Source of the DNA: an uncultured Lachnospiraceae bacterium
Lineage (GTDB): Bacteria > Bacillota > Clostridia > Lachnospirales > Lachnospiraceae
Assembly (NCBI GenBank): GCA_948470335.1
Contig: CAOKOL010000007.1
Coordinates: 1 to 64,000 of the forward strand
DNA length: 64,000 bases
Direction of reading: 5' to 3'
Shown: piece after piece, positions 16,156 to 24,370 of the stretch
How the letters are laid out: every line of letters starts with the position of its first letter
How positions within the stretch are numbered: position 1 is the first letter of the stretch
Notes under the pieces: generated by a model
Database searches by the model: none
The model's input: only the letters and a program-made list of their open reading frames with translations
Told to the model about the DNA's origin: nothing
Position numbers and translations under genes: made by a program

Positions 16156-17256
16156 TTATTCCGTGACAATATTAATTGCTGTCAGGTTAAAAGTTACCCA
16201 GCGCATACCCGTGCCGTCAATAAAAGCGGTCAGACCCACTGGCACGTCCTTCAAATCCGGATTGTAAGTCATTCCGTCATACATGCAGAAAAACTTTGCG
16301 TTGGCATAATAGGTATCCTCGTCGGGATAGAGGGCATACTCACCGTTCTTTCCCACCTCTCCAAGACCCGGCGTGCCGTAATACTCCACCTCTTTAATTG
16401 CCTCCGCATCAAAAGAAATCCCCTCAATCCCCTGCAGTTTCGTCAGCATCGTCTCATAGTCAATGCCCAGAAAACGTCCGGTATAAGTAGACGAACCCTG
16501 ATTATACTTAAAGGAGCCGTCATACATGGAAGTGGGAATGCGTTCGTCACCGCCGGTATGGGTTTTCTTCATAAAATCTGCCCGCGTCAGCTTCCCCACA
16601 CTTTCTCCGTTCACCTGGATATCCACTTCAAACTCGCAGGGAGCAGTGACAAAATAAATATTCTCCGCGCCTGCCACGCTGGAAGCTCCGTCTGCCGAAA
16701 CCACAGCGTAAGCCGCCGCCCCGTCCTGGGTTACAACTTCATAGGTTTCTTCATTCGCCTGATATACGGCCAGCGCCAGGTCCTTCGCATCGGGGAAATA
16801 CATTACATACCCGTCAGTGGCTTCCACAAAAGCCCCTGACGCATCAGATAAATCCCCGCCGGTTAGCTGCGCTAAGGGCACGCCATAAAAAATGGCATCT
16901 CCCAGCTTCATCTCCCCGGCATCTCCCATAATGGCTTCGTAATCGTAGCCGCCTTCTGCCGTCGCCGCTCCGTCCACCATAACCGTAACCGCCGTCTCGA
17001 TAGGTGAAGCTTCCGGAAGCGGCAGACTTGCTTCAGCGCCCTGTGTCCCTTTTATCTCCGCTTCGGATCCCGCCTCCGTCTCTCCCTGAGCCGACACAGC
17101 CTCCGTTTGGTCCGGTGCGGCGGCTTCTGACTGCTCCTGGGTCGTGACGGCTTCTGTCGAAGCCTTTTCAGAAGGACTGTCGGAACCTTTACCACACCCG
17201 GCAAACAGCACACCGCATAACAGCAGCGATACGGCTGCACACAATTGTCTTTTCAT
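16156..17256 (-). CDS. Lipoprotein with sulfite-oxidase-like (molybdopterin-binding-like) segments
   Basis: A 366-residue lipoprotein: signal peptide with lipobox LFAGC at about residue 21, an acidic Ser/Ala/Glu linker to about residue 80, then two domains. The segment IFYGVPLAQLTGGDL...EATDGYVMYFP resembles the small oxidoreductase molybdopterin-binding fold, where tGVPLxxLL and xAxDGY are typical. The second half repeats a similar pattern (TGRFLGIDYETMLTKL). The Cys ligand of true sulfite oxidases is not seen, so it is probably a binding protein, not an enzyme (inference). ATG 17256 has AGGAGA upstream. It lies between the MOSC gene and the transporter. Confidence 0.65.
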   Translation of the reverse strand: MKRQLCAAVSLLLCGVLFAGCGKGSDSPSEKASTEAVTTQEQSEAAAPDQTEAVSAQGETEAGSEAEIKGTQGAEASLPLPEASPIETAVTVMVDGAATAEGGYDYEAIMGDAGEMKLGDAIFYGVPLAQLTGGDLSDASGAFVEATDGYVMYFPDAKDLALAVYQANEETYEVVTQDGAAAYAVVSADGASSVAGAENIYFVTAPCEFEVDIQVNGESVGKLTRADFMKKTHTGGDERIPTSMYDGSFKYNQGSSTYTGRFLGIDYETMLTKLQGIEGISFDAEAIKEVEYYGTPGLGEVGKNGEYALYPDEDTYYANAKFFCMYDGMTYNPDLKDVPVGLTAFIDGTGMRWVTFNLTAINIVTE

Positions 17257-17301
17257 ATTCTTCTCCTGTCTTTTGTTATTTTTGTTGCTGTTTCTTCCTT
17301 A

Positions 17302-17736
17302 TTATAATAGGGTCATTTCTTCCCCTGTCCGGATCACCCCTGACTTTAGAATCCGGGCCATCTGGTATTCCTCCCGAAGCTTACAGACAGTCCCGGCTTT
17401 CGCCAGCTCACATTCCTCCGGAAAACAGTGTTTGGGAAAATCAGAGATTTCCAGCACCGCTTCCGCTCCGGCCAACTGTCTGCCCGGAATCAGCTCCCCG
17501 TCTCCAAAGCCTTCCAGCAAAAGGTTCTCTTTGTGTCTGGCAAAGCAAAGCCCCTTTACTTTCTGTTCCCCCATCCAGTCCAGAAGCTCTTTTCTGCAAA
17601 GACAGACATCTCGTTCTCCCTTCCCTACATGACGGTCCCCCCGGATGCCGCTGCCCGCCACGGCCTCACAACTTTCCACAGGAACGGGAGGTTCACCTTT
17701 TTTGATATTTAACTGCACTTTCAAAACCTTTCCCAT
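17302..17736 (-). CDS. Stand-alone MOSC-domain protein
   Basis: The 144-residue protein spans one MOSC domain: a beta-rich core with GSGIRGDRHVGKGERDVCL and FARHKENLLLEGF, and HCFPEECELAKAG near the C-terminus. MOSC domains occur in Moco sulfurase and in YiiM/YuaD proteins and are linked to carrying or transferring sulfur to molybdopterin. The Cys pair in CFPEEC could take that role (inference). ATG 17736 has GAGAGG 8 bases upstream. It lies between mobA and the lipoprotein/transporter genes, consistent with a cofactor-maturation task. Confidence 0.82.
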   Translation of the reverse strand: MGKVLKVQLNIKKGEPPVPVESCEAVAGSGIRGDRHVGKGERDVCLCRKELLDWMGEQKVKGLCFARHKENLLLEGFGDGELIPGRQLAGAEAVLEISDFPKHCFPEECELAKAGTVCKLREEYQMARILKSGVIRTGEEMTLL

Positions 17737-17812
17737 CGCACATTCCTCTCATGCTTTTTATATGCCCCCAAAGTTTCTTCATCCCTGCTTTTACGGCATT
17801 CCGGGCACAGGA

Positions 17813-18397
17813 TTAAATGAAACTGTCCGCCGCTCCCAAAAGCAGCTCCTGATAGTCTGCCTGCTCATTGATATTTTCAAACTGAGATTCTTCCCCCCGG
17901 CTGACATATACGCCGTAACCAGTTTTTCTCAGAAAAGCAAACACGGAGCCCTTTCCCCGGGTCAGCGTTTCCGCCATAGCGTCGGCCAGCCCTGTTTCGT
18001 AGATGCCTACCAGCGGCTCCTGTTTTTCTTCGTGCTGCAAAATCGTAATCGGATACCCGTTTCCTTCGTCCGCCTCAATCAGCTTTTCCAGCTCCAAAAC
18101 GGATACCAGCGGCGTATCCACGCTCAGCACCAGACACCGATCATGGGAAGCCAGACGCAGGCAGGCTTCCAGTCCGCCTAATGGACCCCGGCCTTCCAGC
18201 CGGTCCATCACCACCCGTTCGCCACAGTGATTCCCTCTGTAGCCCGAAACCAGAATATCCCGGATGCCCAGCCGCCTGCCTTTTTGCAATTGTATGTTCA
18301 GAAACGTCTGATTCCGATAGATCAGGTCAGACTTGTCCCTCCCCATACGGCTGCTGCGCCCCCCTGCCAGAACGATCATGGAAATATCCCGTTTCAT
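17813..18397 (-). CDS. mobA: Molybdenum cofactor guanylyltransferase
   Basis: A 194-residue nucleotidyltransferase with the MobA signature LAGGRSSRMGRDKSDL at the N-terminus, GPLGGLEACL, and the metal-binding region LSVDTPLVS. MobA joins GMP to the molybdopterin-metal cofactor to make the guanine dinucleotide form used by prokaryotic formate dehydrogenases. The ATG overlaps the moaA stop by four bases (ATGA), so the two are translationally coupled. Length and motifs fit the family; related MobA-like transferases with other substrates are less likely in this context. Confidence 0.88.
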   Translation of the reverse strand: MKRDISMIVLAGGRSSRMGRDKSDLIYRNQTFLNIQLQKGRRLGIRDILVSGYRGNHCGERVVMDRLEGRGPLGGLEACLRLASHDRCLVLSVDTPLVSVLELEKLIEADEGNGYPITILQHEEKQEPLVGIYETGLADAMAETLTRGKGSVFAFLRKTGYGVYVSRGEESQFENINEQADYQELLLGAADSFI

Positions 18398-19377
18398 CCG
18401 CCGATCTCAATCATCCGCTTCTGCTCCGTTACCCCATCCGGCGCCTCAAAGCTGTGGCACTCCGGTTTCAGAGTTACTGCCTGTCTGATTGCCTCCTGAA
18501 TCTGCTTTTTCATCTCATCCCCGTCTATGCCCTTCTGTCTTACGATTCCTCCCACATCCACCGAATCCTCATAACAGAGGCAGGGCTTTAACAGCCCCCG
18601 GGAGGTCAGTCTGAGCCGGTTGCAGTTGGCACAGAACTTGCCGTGCATGGCACTGATAAAGCCCACGCTTCCTTTTGCCCCCGGCAGTCTGTAATAGACG
18701 GCGGGACCGTTGCCGTGTACCCGCTCATCCGGTTCCAGATCCGGGTAAAGCGTATGCAGCTTCTCCAGCAGTTCTTCATTGTAAACAGCCTCAAATTTCC
18801 TTCCGAAACCGATGGGCATCAGCTCGATAAACCGGACGTCTATGGGACGCTCCCCGGTAAAACGGATCAAATCGCCCCACTCATGGGCATTCAGCCCCTT
18901 TTGCAGCACACAGTTCAGCTTCACCAGAATTCCTTTTTCCGCCGTCAGATCAATACTTTTAAGCACCTCGTTCAGTTCATCCCTGCCCGTAATTTTCTCA
19001 TAGGTCTGCCGGTTCAGCGTATCCAGGCTGATATTTACCCCGTCAAGACCGGCTTCATACAGCCGGTCCAGATATCCGGAGAGCAGCACGCCGTTGGTGG
19101 TCAGCGTTACCTGTTCCACCCCCGGAATCTGTTTCAGCTCGCCCACCAGATCCGGACAGCCCAGACGGACCAGCGGCTCCCCGCCGGTTACTTTAAACTT
19201 GCGGATTCCTGCTTCCGCAGCGGCGGCGGCGATCCGGACAATTTCTTCAAAAGTAAGAATGTCCGACATCGGCACCAGTTCCACTCCGTCGGGCATACAG
19301 TACCTGCACCGGAGATTGCAGCGGTCCGTTATGGAAATTCTCATATAATCAATGGTTCTTCCATAGGTATCTCTCAT
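18394..19377 (-). CDS. moaA: GTP 3',8-cyclase (molybdopterin biosynthesis)
   Basis: A 327-residue radical-SAM enzyme catalysing the first step of molybdopterin synthesis from GTP with MoaC. The N-terminal radical-SAM cluster motif CNLRCRYCMPDG is at about residues 17-28, followed by the SAM-binding TGGEPLVR. The C-terminal second [4Fe-4S] cluster is ligated by CANCNRLRLTSRG and a later Cys (LKPCL). All six cluster Cys are present. It follows tupC closely and overlaps mobA, so metal uptake and cofactor synthesis look co-transcribed. The partner moaC lies on the other strand at 29913. Confidence 0.95.
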   Translation of the reverse strand: MRDTYGRTIDYMRISITDRCNLRCRYCMPDGVELVPMSDILTFEEIVRIAAAAAEAGIRKFKVTGGEPLVRLGCPDLVGELKQIPGVEQVTLTTNGVLLSGYLDRLYEAGLDGVNISLDTLNRQTYEKITGRDELNEVLKSIDLTAEKGILVKLNCVLQKGLNAHEWGDLIRFTGERPIDVRFIELMPIGFGRKFEAVYNEELLEKLHTLYPDLEPDERVHGNGPAVYYRLPGAKGSVGFISAMHGKFCANCNRLRLTSRGLLKPCLCYEDSVDVGGIVRQKGIDGDEMKKQIQEAIRQAVTLKPECHSFEAPDGVTEQKRMIEIGG

Positions 19378-19395
19378 AGATTCATTGTCCTTTTC

Positions 19396-20052
19396 TTATG
19401 CGCCGTAAAATTCCAGAAAACGTCTTGTTTCTTCCTGTTCGGGCTGCTCCAGCACCTGCGCCGAAGGTCCCCACTCCAGCAGATTCCCCTGATGGAAAAA
19501 TAGCACCTGATCGCCCAGACGGCGCGCCTGTTTCAGACTGTGGGTGACAATTACCATCACGCCCCCGGTTTCTCTCCGGTAGTCCAGAATACAGTTCTCC
19601 GCCAGCGCCGCCGAAGCAATATCCATGGCCGCCGTCGGCTCGTCCAGCAAAACCAGATCATAGGGTTTCATCAGCGTCCGGACCAGGGCCATGCGGGCAG
19701 TCTCCCCGCCTGACAGCCGGTCCGCCCGCCGCTCTGCCAGATGGGTGATGGCAAGCCCTTCCATCATCTGCCGCGCCCGCTGTCTATCTTTGCCGCCAAG
19801 AAGAATATTTTTCTCCACACTCATACGGAAGCCGTAGCTTTTCTGGGGCATGTATCCTACCTTGCAGCCGGCAGGAAGGGGAGAGGATTTTTGATCGCAG
19901 AAAAGGGCCCCTGCCAGAACGCGGGCAAACGTGGACTTTCCGCTGCCGTTCGCGCCGATCACGGCATAGACAGCGCCTTTCTCGAAAGAAAAGGCCGGAA
20001 AGCGCAAAACCGGATTTTGATCGTAAGATTTGGAAAATGCCCGCACCTCCAT
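19396..20052 (-). CDS. tupC: Tungstate ABC transporter ATP-binding protein
   Basis: A compact 218-residue ATPase with Walker A GANGSGKST, signature LSGGETAR and Walker B LVLLDEPTAAMD. The usual ModC C-terminal regulatory (TOBE/MOP) domain is absent, as in TupC. The ATG at 20052 overlaps the permease stop (TGATG), so an earlier in-frame start inside tupB is rejected. It energises tungstate import with TupB and TupA and is directly upstream of moaA. Confidence 0.88.
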   Translation of the reverse strand: MEVRAFSKSYDQNPVLRFPAFSFEKGAVYAVIGANGSGKSTFARVLAGALFCDQKSSPLPAGCKVGYMPQKSYGFRMSVEKNILLGGKDRQRARQMMEGLAITHLAERRADRLSGGETARMALVRTLMKPYDLVLLDEPTAAMDIASAALAENCILDYRRETGGVMVIVTHSLKQARRLGDQVLFFHQGNLLEWGPSAQVLEQPEQEETRRFLEFYGA

Positions 20053-20735
20053 CAGCGAAACCTCCTCTGCAGCAGCGTGATCACAATGTTTACGCAAAGG
20101 GACACCGTCATCAGGATCATACCAAGAGCGATGCCAAGAGAGAAATTCCCCCGATTTGTATACTGCATAATGGCGGTAGTCATCACATTGGTTTTCCAGG
20201 CGATGGCGCCGCCCACCATAGACACCGCGCCCACCTCGGCGATGGCACGGGCAAAAGCAAGCAGGTATACGGAAAAAATCTGATACAGCGACTCATTTGC
20301 CAGAAGAAAAAAAGTCTTTACGGGTCCAAGCCCCAGCCCCATGGCCGTCTCCCGCACAGAGCCGGCAATGCCGGACACATAAGTCTCCATATTTCCGATT
20401 ACCAGAGGCGTAATCAGACAGAGTTGTGCCAGAATCATAATCGTGACGGTAAACAGAAGGTGAAGCTTTCGAAAAGGTCCCACGCCGGAAAAGAGCATAT
20501 AAAACAGCAGTCCGCATACCACCGGCGGCATTCCCATCAGCGTCCGGTTCAGCACCACCAGAACTCCCCGTCCGGGAAATCTGCCGCTGCCCAGCCATAT
20601 GCCGACGGGAACGCCAATGCACAGTGCAAAAAACGAACTGCTTAAACTCATTTTCGCAGTAACCAGCAGAATGTTGCACAGCTCCCGGTCCCCGCTTACG
20701 ATCAGGGCAATGGCCTTTTGAATCGCTGTCTGCAT
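20052..20735 (-). CDS. tupB: Tungstate ABC transporter permease
   Basis: A 227-residue permease with about five membrane helices, matching TupB length. The EAA-type coupling loop is visible as RETAMGLGLGPVKTFFLLANES, and the C-terminal part has ARAIAEVGAVSMVGGAI, characteristic of the molybdate/tungstate permease family. ATG 20735 (MQTAIQK) is chosen because AAGG lies just before it; ATG 20753 is possible but has no site. It lies between tupA and tupC. Confidence 0.88.
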   Translation of the reverse strand: MQTAIQKAIALIVSGDRELCNILLVTAKMSLSSSFFALCIGVPVGIWLGSGRFPGRGVLVVLNRTLMGMPPVVCGLLFYMLFSGVGPFRKLHLLFTVTIMILAQLCLITPLVIGNMETYVSGIAGSVRETAMGLGLGPVKTFFLLANESLYQIFSVYLLAFARAIAEVGAVSMVGGAIAWKTNVMTTAIMQYTNRGNFSLGIALGMILMTVSLCVNIVITLLQRRFR

Positions 20736-20846
20736 ATCCTTGTTCCCTTTCATATCAGCACAGCATCCGGCCGAATCAGACACCGCCGGATGCTGCGCAA
20801 TATATATATTCAGATTTTTTTCATTTTTCTATTTATCAGACTTTGA

Positions 20847-21953
20847 TTATTCCATCACGCCGCCGTTGGCAACGAAGGTCAGGAAAGTGGCCTTATCGGT
20901 CAGGATGTAGGCGTTCGTCTCCTCAGCCATTACCAGACATGCGCCCATGCCTGTGTTGGCGGAAGTATACCATTCCGTATAATCCACAAAGCTGTCGGCC
21001 TCTTTTGTGATGCCTAAGCTTTCAGGCCATAAGGACAGCTCCTTCGTATGGGTTCCGGAACCGTCGCCGCGGGAAATGAAAGGATATTTGCCGTCGGCGA
21101 TGGCCGCGAAAGCATCCAGCACGCTTTCGGCATCCTTTACGCCCGCAGGATCTTCGCTGGGACCACACAGCACGAAATAGTTGTACATAAAGGAGAGACG
21201 CTCGCTGTCAAAGCCTTCCAGGGTACGGGCAAAACCGGCCTCAACAAATTCTTCCTCGCTGGACTTTGCATGTACCAGAATCAGATCGGCATTGCCGTAC
21301 TGAGCGGCGGCAATGGCTTTTCCGGTGCCTGCGGACTGCACTTCCACGGTATATCCGTATTTGTCCTCGAAGATCGGCAGCAGGGTTGCCAGCAGACCGG
21401 AGTCATTTACGGACGTCGTGGTGGACAGACGGATGGTTTTTGTCTCTTCCGTCGCTTCGGCGATCTCGCCTTCATAGGCCGGCGCATCCTCCAGCAGATA
21501 GAACAGGCTGTCGCCGAACTCTGCCTGACCGAATTCCGCAGCCGCGGTCTTTCCTTCTTCTGACAGCAGGAACTGAATCAGCGCGTCCGCGCCCGCAGTG
21601 TTGACAGCCACGTCAGAAACGGCGTTGCCGTCCGCATCCGTAAAAGGCGCTTCGGGGTTTACCGCGATCACCGTGTAGGTATTGATCATCTTGTCATCGG
21701 CTTCTTTCAGGATTACGGTGTTTACGTCGCCTGTAGCTGCCGGTCCTTCTGTCTCGGCCGCAGCGGTCGTTGCATCCTCGGCTGCGGCGGTTGTTACATC
21801 CCCTGCCGCGGCAGTTTCACCGGCGGTTTCCTTGGCCGCTTCCGTCGCAGCCGCGGTAGTGGCATCCTTCTTTCCGTCGCTGCCGCAGCCGGCCAGCAGG
21901 CCGGATACCATAGCTACTGTCAGCAGCAATGCCAGTAATGATTTCTTTTTCAT
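20847..21953 (-). CDS. tupA: Tungstate-binding lipoprotein TupA with permuted domain order
   Basis: A 368-residue lipoprotein (signal peptide, lipobox LLAGC at about residue 22, Ala/Thr-rich linker to about 75). The tungstate-binding TTTS motif appears as LSTTTSVNDSGLL at about residue 175, followed by the normal TupA core: SAGTGKAIA, NADLILVHA, FVLCGPSEDPAG, FISRGDGSGTH, GMGACLVMA. The protein ends soon after ILTDKATFL. The segment that normally follows this in TupA (..NPYxVIAVNP....LF) instead lies at the N-terminus as NTYTVIAVNPE...FGDSLFY, about residues 77-160. All parts of the fold are present once, so this looks like a circular permutation, not a truncation. ATG 21953 has GGAGG upstream and its own promoter. 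Confidence 0.88.
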   Translation of the reverse strand: MKKKSLLALLLTVAMVSGLLAGCGSDGKKDATTAAATEAAKETAGETAAAGDVTTAAAEDATTAAAETEGPAATGDVNTVILKEADDKMINTYTVIAVNPEAPFTDADGNAVSDVAVNTAGADALIQFLLSEEGKTAAAEFGQAEFGDSLFYLLEDAPAYEGEIAEATEETKTIRLSTTTSVNDSGLLATLLPIFEDKYGYTVEVQSAGTGKAIAAAQYGNADLILVHAKSSEEEFVEAGFARTLEGFDSERLSFMYNYFVLCGPSEDPAGVKDAESVLDAFAAIADGKYPFISRGDGSGTHTKELSLWPESLGITKEADSFVDYTEWYTSANTGMGACLVMAEETNAYILTDKATFLTFVANGGVME

Positions 21954-22250
21954 TTGCTTCCTCCATAAAATTGTTTTTTGGCAATAAAAATCCCCTCTCC
22001 AAAGCCTGTCAGCCCCAGCTTACACGATACGCAAAATCATATCCAAAACATACGCTTTTCGCGCCCTGCTTCGCCGCTGTCAACAGTCATGCTTGCCGCA
22101 TCACCTGTCTCACTCAGCTCCGCATCGACACAAATGGCAGTTACTGAATACACTGTCATCGGTATAAACTGTGGGTGAAAGGATTCGGAAAGAGGCTCGT
22201 CCACCACTTTCAGAATACATATATGTTCACCTCAGAAAAGGAATTTCTGG
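21954..22250 (-). other. Long, probably structured 5' leader of tupA
   Basis: The promoter at 22255-22284 leaves an untranslated leader of nearly 300 bases. On the minus strand it contains CAGAAA/TTTCTG, GGTGAA/TTCACC and CACAGTT/AACTG..GTG pairings. No open frame with a ribosome-binding site is evident. A metal- or cofactor-responsive leader is plausible but no class is recognised. Confidence 0.4.
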
Positions 22251-22254
22251 TTAT

Positions 22255-22284
22255 ATTTTAGCACACATAACGCCTGTTTGTAAA
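22255..22284 (-). promoter_or_regulatory. Promoter of the tupABC-moaA-mobA unit
   Basis: On the minus strand TTTACA and TAAAAT are separated by 18 bases, located between the stop of the MoeA fusion gene and tupA. It would drive tupA-tupB-tupC-moaA-mobA independently of the upstream moeA genes. Confidence 0.65.
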
Positions 22285-22340
22285 CCAGATTTTTATGTTT
22301 CTATCAATTCTTTTGATTTTCGATTCGGAAAAATTTTTCC

Positions 22341-24248
22341 CTAAAATCTTTCCCGTACATTGCCCGGCCGATCCAGTTCGTAGCCTCCCATGGCCTCCAG
22401 CCGGCTTTTGAAAGCTTCTCCTTTCAGCACGGCCAGCATGCTCTGTACCAGAGAAGTCTCCCAGGCCTCGTCAGAAATCAGCAGATCGTACTGTTCCTGA
22501 CAGACCGGCAAAAATTCCAGATCGTAAAGCTTTGCCGCCGAGTAGATCCCCATTCCGGCATCTGCCGTCCCGGAAGCGATCTGAGCCGCCGCCGAAATAT
22601 GGGTGAACGATTCCCGTTCATACCCCCGGATGGCGCCGGTATTTATCCCTTCTTTTCTGCACAGATAGTCCGTCAAGATCCGGGTTCCCGCACCCTTCTG
22701 ACGGTTGATGTAACAGATGTCCGGGTCCGTCAGACTTGCCAGCCCGGAAATCTGTTTCGGATTTCCTTTCGCCACCATCAGTCCCTGGATTCGTCCCACA
22801 CATTCCACCAGCCGGACGCCCCCTTTGGGAAAATACTTTTTGACAAAGGAACGGTTATATACGCCGTCTTTCTCATTCAGCAGATGGATGCCGGCCATAT
22901 GGGCTTCTCCCCTGCGCACCGCCATAATGCCTCCCATGGAACCGGTATTTGAAGAATGCATAAACAGTTTCGGCTCTGTCAGCCGCAGCAGGTCGGACAG
23001 TTCGTCCAACAGCGGATCATGGCTTCCGATGGCTACCAGCATATGTTTCAGTTCCCGGGGCGACCGCAGCAGCCTGACCGGAACCGTGTCTCCCGCCTCA
23101 TACCGGCTGCATCCTCTTGGAATCTCCAGAATGCCGTCGGCCTTGATAAAGGAGGATACCACGCCGCTTCGCTTGCTCAGAGGGAAGACCATCATTTTCT
23201 TCCCCACTTTCCCCATGCGTACACGGATAAATTCCCGAACGCTGGGGTCCGACTCCATAGCCCTTGTCAGAACGCCTTTCTGATACGTCTCTGGTATGGG
23301 CGTATACTGATACCAGGCGTCGATCACCGGTTTCAGCAACTGCTCCAAAATCAGAATACCGGACACCGGATACCCCGGTACGCTTAAAATCGGTTTCTCC
23401 GCCTGACAGCCCAGAATGGCCGGACGGCCCGGCTTCATAGCGATGCCGTGGTAAAGAACCGTTCCCAGTTTTTCAATCACTCTGGTGGAATTATCTTTGC
23501 GGCCTGCCGAATACCCTGTGCTTAACAGAACGATATCACATTCCGCAAGGGCCCGCTCCACCATTTCTTCCATCCTGGAAAATTCATCCGGCACAATGGG
23601 ATAAGTTTTCGGCTTCACGTCCCAGGACTGGAGCATGGAAGAAAAGATAAAGGAGCTGAGTTCCCGCATATCTCCGCAGTCCGGCGGCTGCACCGGAGAT
23701 ACGATCTCGTCTCCCGTAGGGATAATCCCCACCACCGGATGGGTCAGCACCTCCACCTCCCGGATTCCGCCCGTCAGCATAGCGCCGATGGCCGCCGGCA
23801 GAATACGCATATGAGAAGCCAGCAGCATTTCCCCGGCACAGATATCCTCCCCTACCTGACGCACATACTGCCAGGGGATGGCCGGCGCTTTCAGCGAGAT
23901 GGATCCGTCCTTCTCCCACCGAACGTCTTCCGGCATCACTACCGCGTCGCAGCCCTCCGGCAGCGGATCGCCGGCATACACCATGGAGAATCGGTCCGGA
24001 GGCAATGTAACCGGGGCGCCTCTGGATGCATGTACGGTCATCCTGGAATCCAGGGCAATGCCTTCCATGGCGGTAGGATAATGAGGGGCGCTGATACGGG
24101 CATAGACGGCATGGGCCGTCACCCGGCCTGAAGCCTCAGGCACGGGAATCACTTCCGTGTGGGGACTGAAACCATTTTCCTCAATCTGTTTCAGATAGCG
24201 TTTCTGCGTCTCCTCCAGCGAAAGATTTGTAAGACATTGAGCTGCCAT
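22341..24248 (-). CDS. MoeA fused to a periplasmic-binding-protein-like domain (copy 1)
   Basis: A 635-residue two-part protein. Residues ~1-400 are MoeA, the enzyme that inserts Mo or W into adenylylated molybdopterin: IPTGDEIVSPV, LLSTGYSAGRKDNST, KPGRPAILG, SVPGYPVSG. Residues ~420-635 are a PBP-like domain (SSNTGSMGGIMAVRRGEAHMAGIHLL, NRQKGAGTRILTDYL) as in the archaeal and clostridial MoeA fusions. It probably senses or delivers the oxyanion; this is inferred. There is no signal peptide, so it acts in the cytoplasm. ATG 24248 has GGAGG 6 bases upstream, and the longer frame would run into the RNA element at 24267. A second fusion precedes it in the operon. Confidence 0.88.
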   Translation of the reverse strand: MAAQCLTNLSLEETQKRYLKQIEENGFSPHTEVIPVPEASGRVTAHAVYARISAPHYPTAMEGIALDSRMTVHASRGAPVTLPPDRFSMVYAGDPLPEGCDAVVMPEDVRWEKDGSISLKAPAIPWQYVRQVGEDICAGEMLLASHMRILPAAIGAMLTGGIREVEVLTHPVVGIIPTGDEIVSPVQPPDCGDMRELSSFIFSSMLQSWDVKPKTYPIVPDEFSRMEEMVERALAECDIVLLSTGYSAGRKDNSTRVIEKLGTVLYHGIAMKPGRPAILGCQAEKPILSVPGYPVSGILILEQLLKPVIDAWYQYTPIPETYQKGVLTRAMESDPSVREFIRVRMGKVGKKMMVFPLSKRSGVVSSFIKADGILEIPRGCSRYEAGDTVPVRLLRSPRELKHMLVAIGSHDPLLDELSDLLRLTEPKLFMHSSNTGSMGGIMAVRRGEAHMAGIHLLNEKDGVYNRSFVKKYFPKGGVRLVECVGRIQGLMVAKGNPKQISGLASLTDPDICYINRQKGAGTRILTDYLCRKEGINTGAIRGYERESFTHISAAAQIASGTADAGMGIYSAAKLYDLEFLPVCQEQYDLLISDEAWETSLVQSMLAVLKGEAFKSRLEAMGGYELDRPGNVRERF

Positions 24249-24266
24249 AACAGTTCCTCCAAATTC

Positions 24267-24369
24267 AGTTCCGCAACTCCCCTCCCAAGCCCCCATGAAC
24301 TGGGAGAATTTCCAGCCGCAAAGCGTCTGTAAATCCTCCCGGGGCTTGTACGGTCCGTTGCTGTCTTTT
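24267..24369 (-). promoter_or_regulatory. Conserved ~100-nt RNA element, copy C (moeA-fusion leader)
   Basis: A single copy between the two MoeA-fusion genes. On the minus strand: GCAAC/GTTGC outer stem, CAAGCCCC/GGGGCTTG, GGGAGGATTT/AAATTCTCCC with a G-U pair, conserved loop TTTACAGACG facing CGGCTGGAAA, and tip CGC/GCG. It ends in GCGGAACT, then GGAGG and the ATG. Stem identities differ from copies A and B but pairing holds. Confidence 0.65.
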
Positions 24370-24370
24370 A

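Noticed and set aside
20847..21953. TupA as a truncated or frameshifted gene
   Set aside because: The apparently missing C-terminal segment is present at the N-terminus, the signal peptide is intact and the frame is unbroken.
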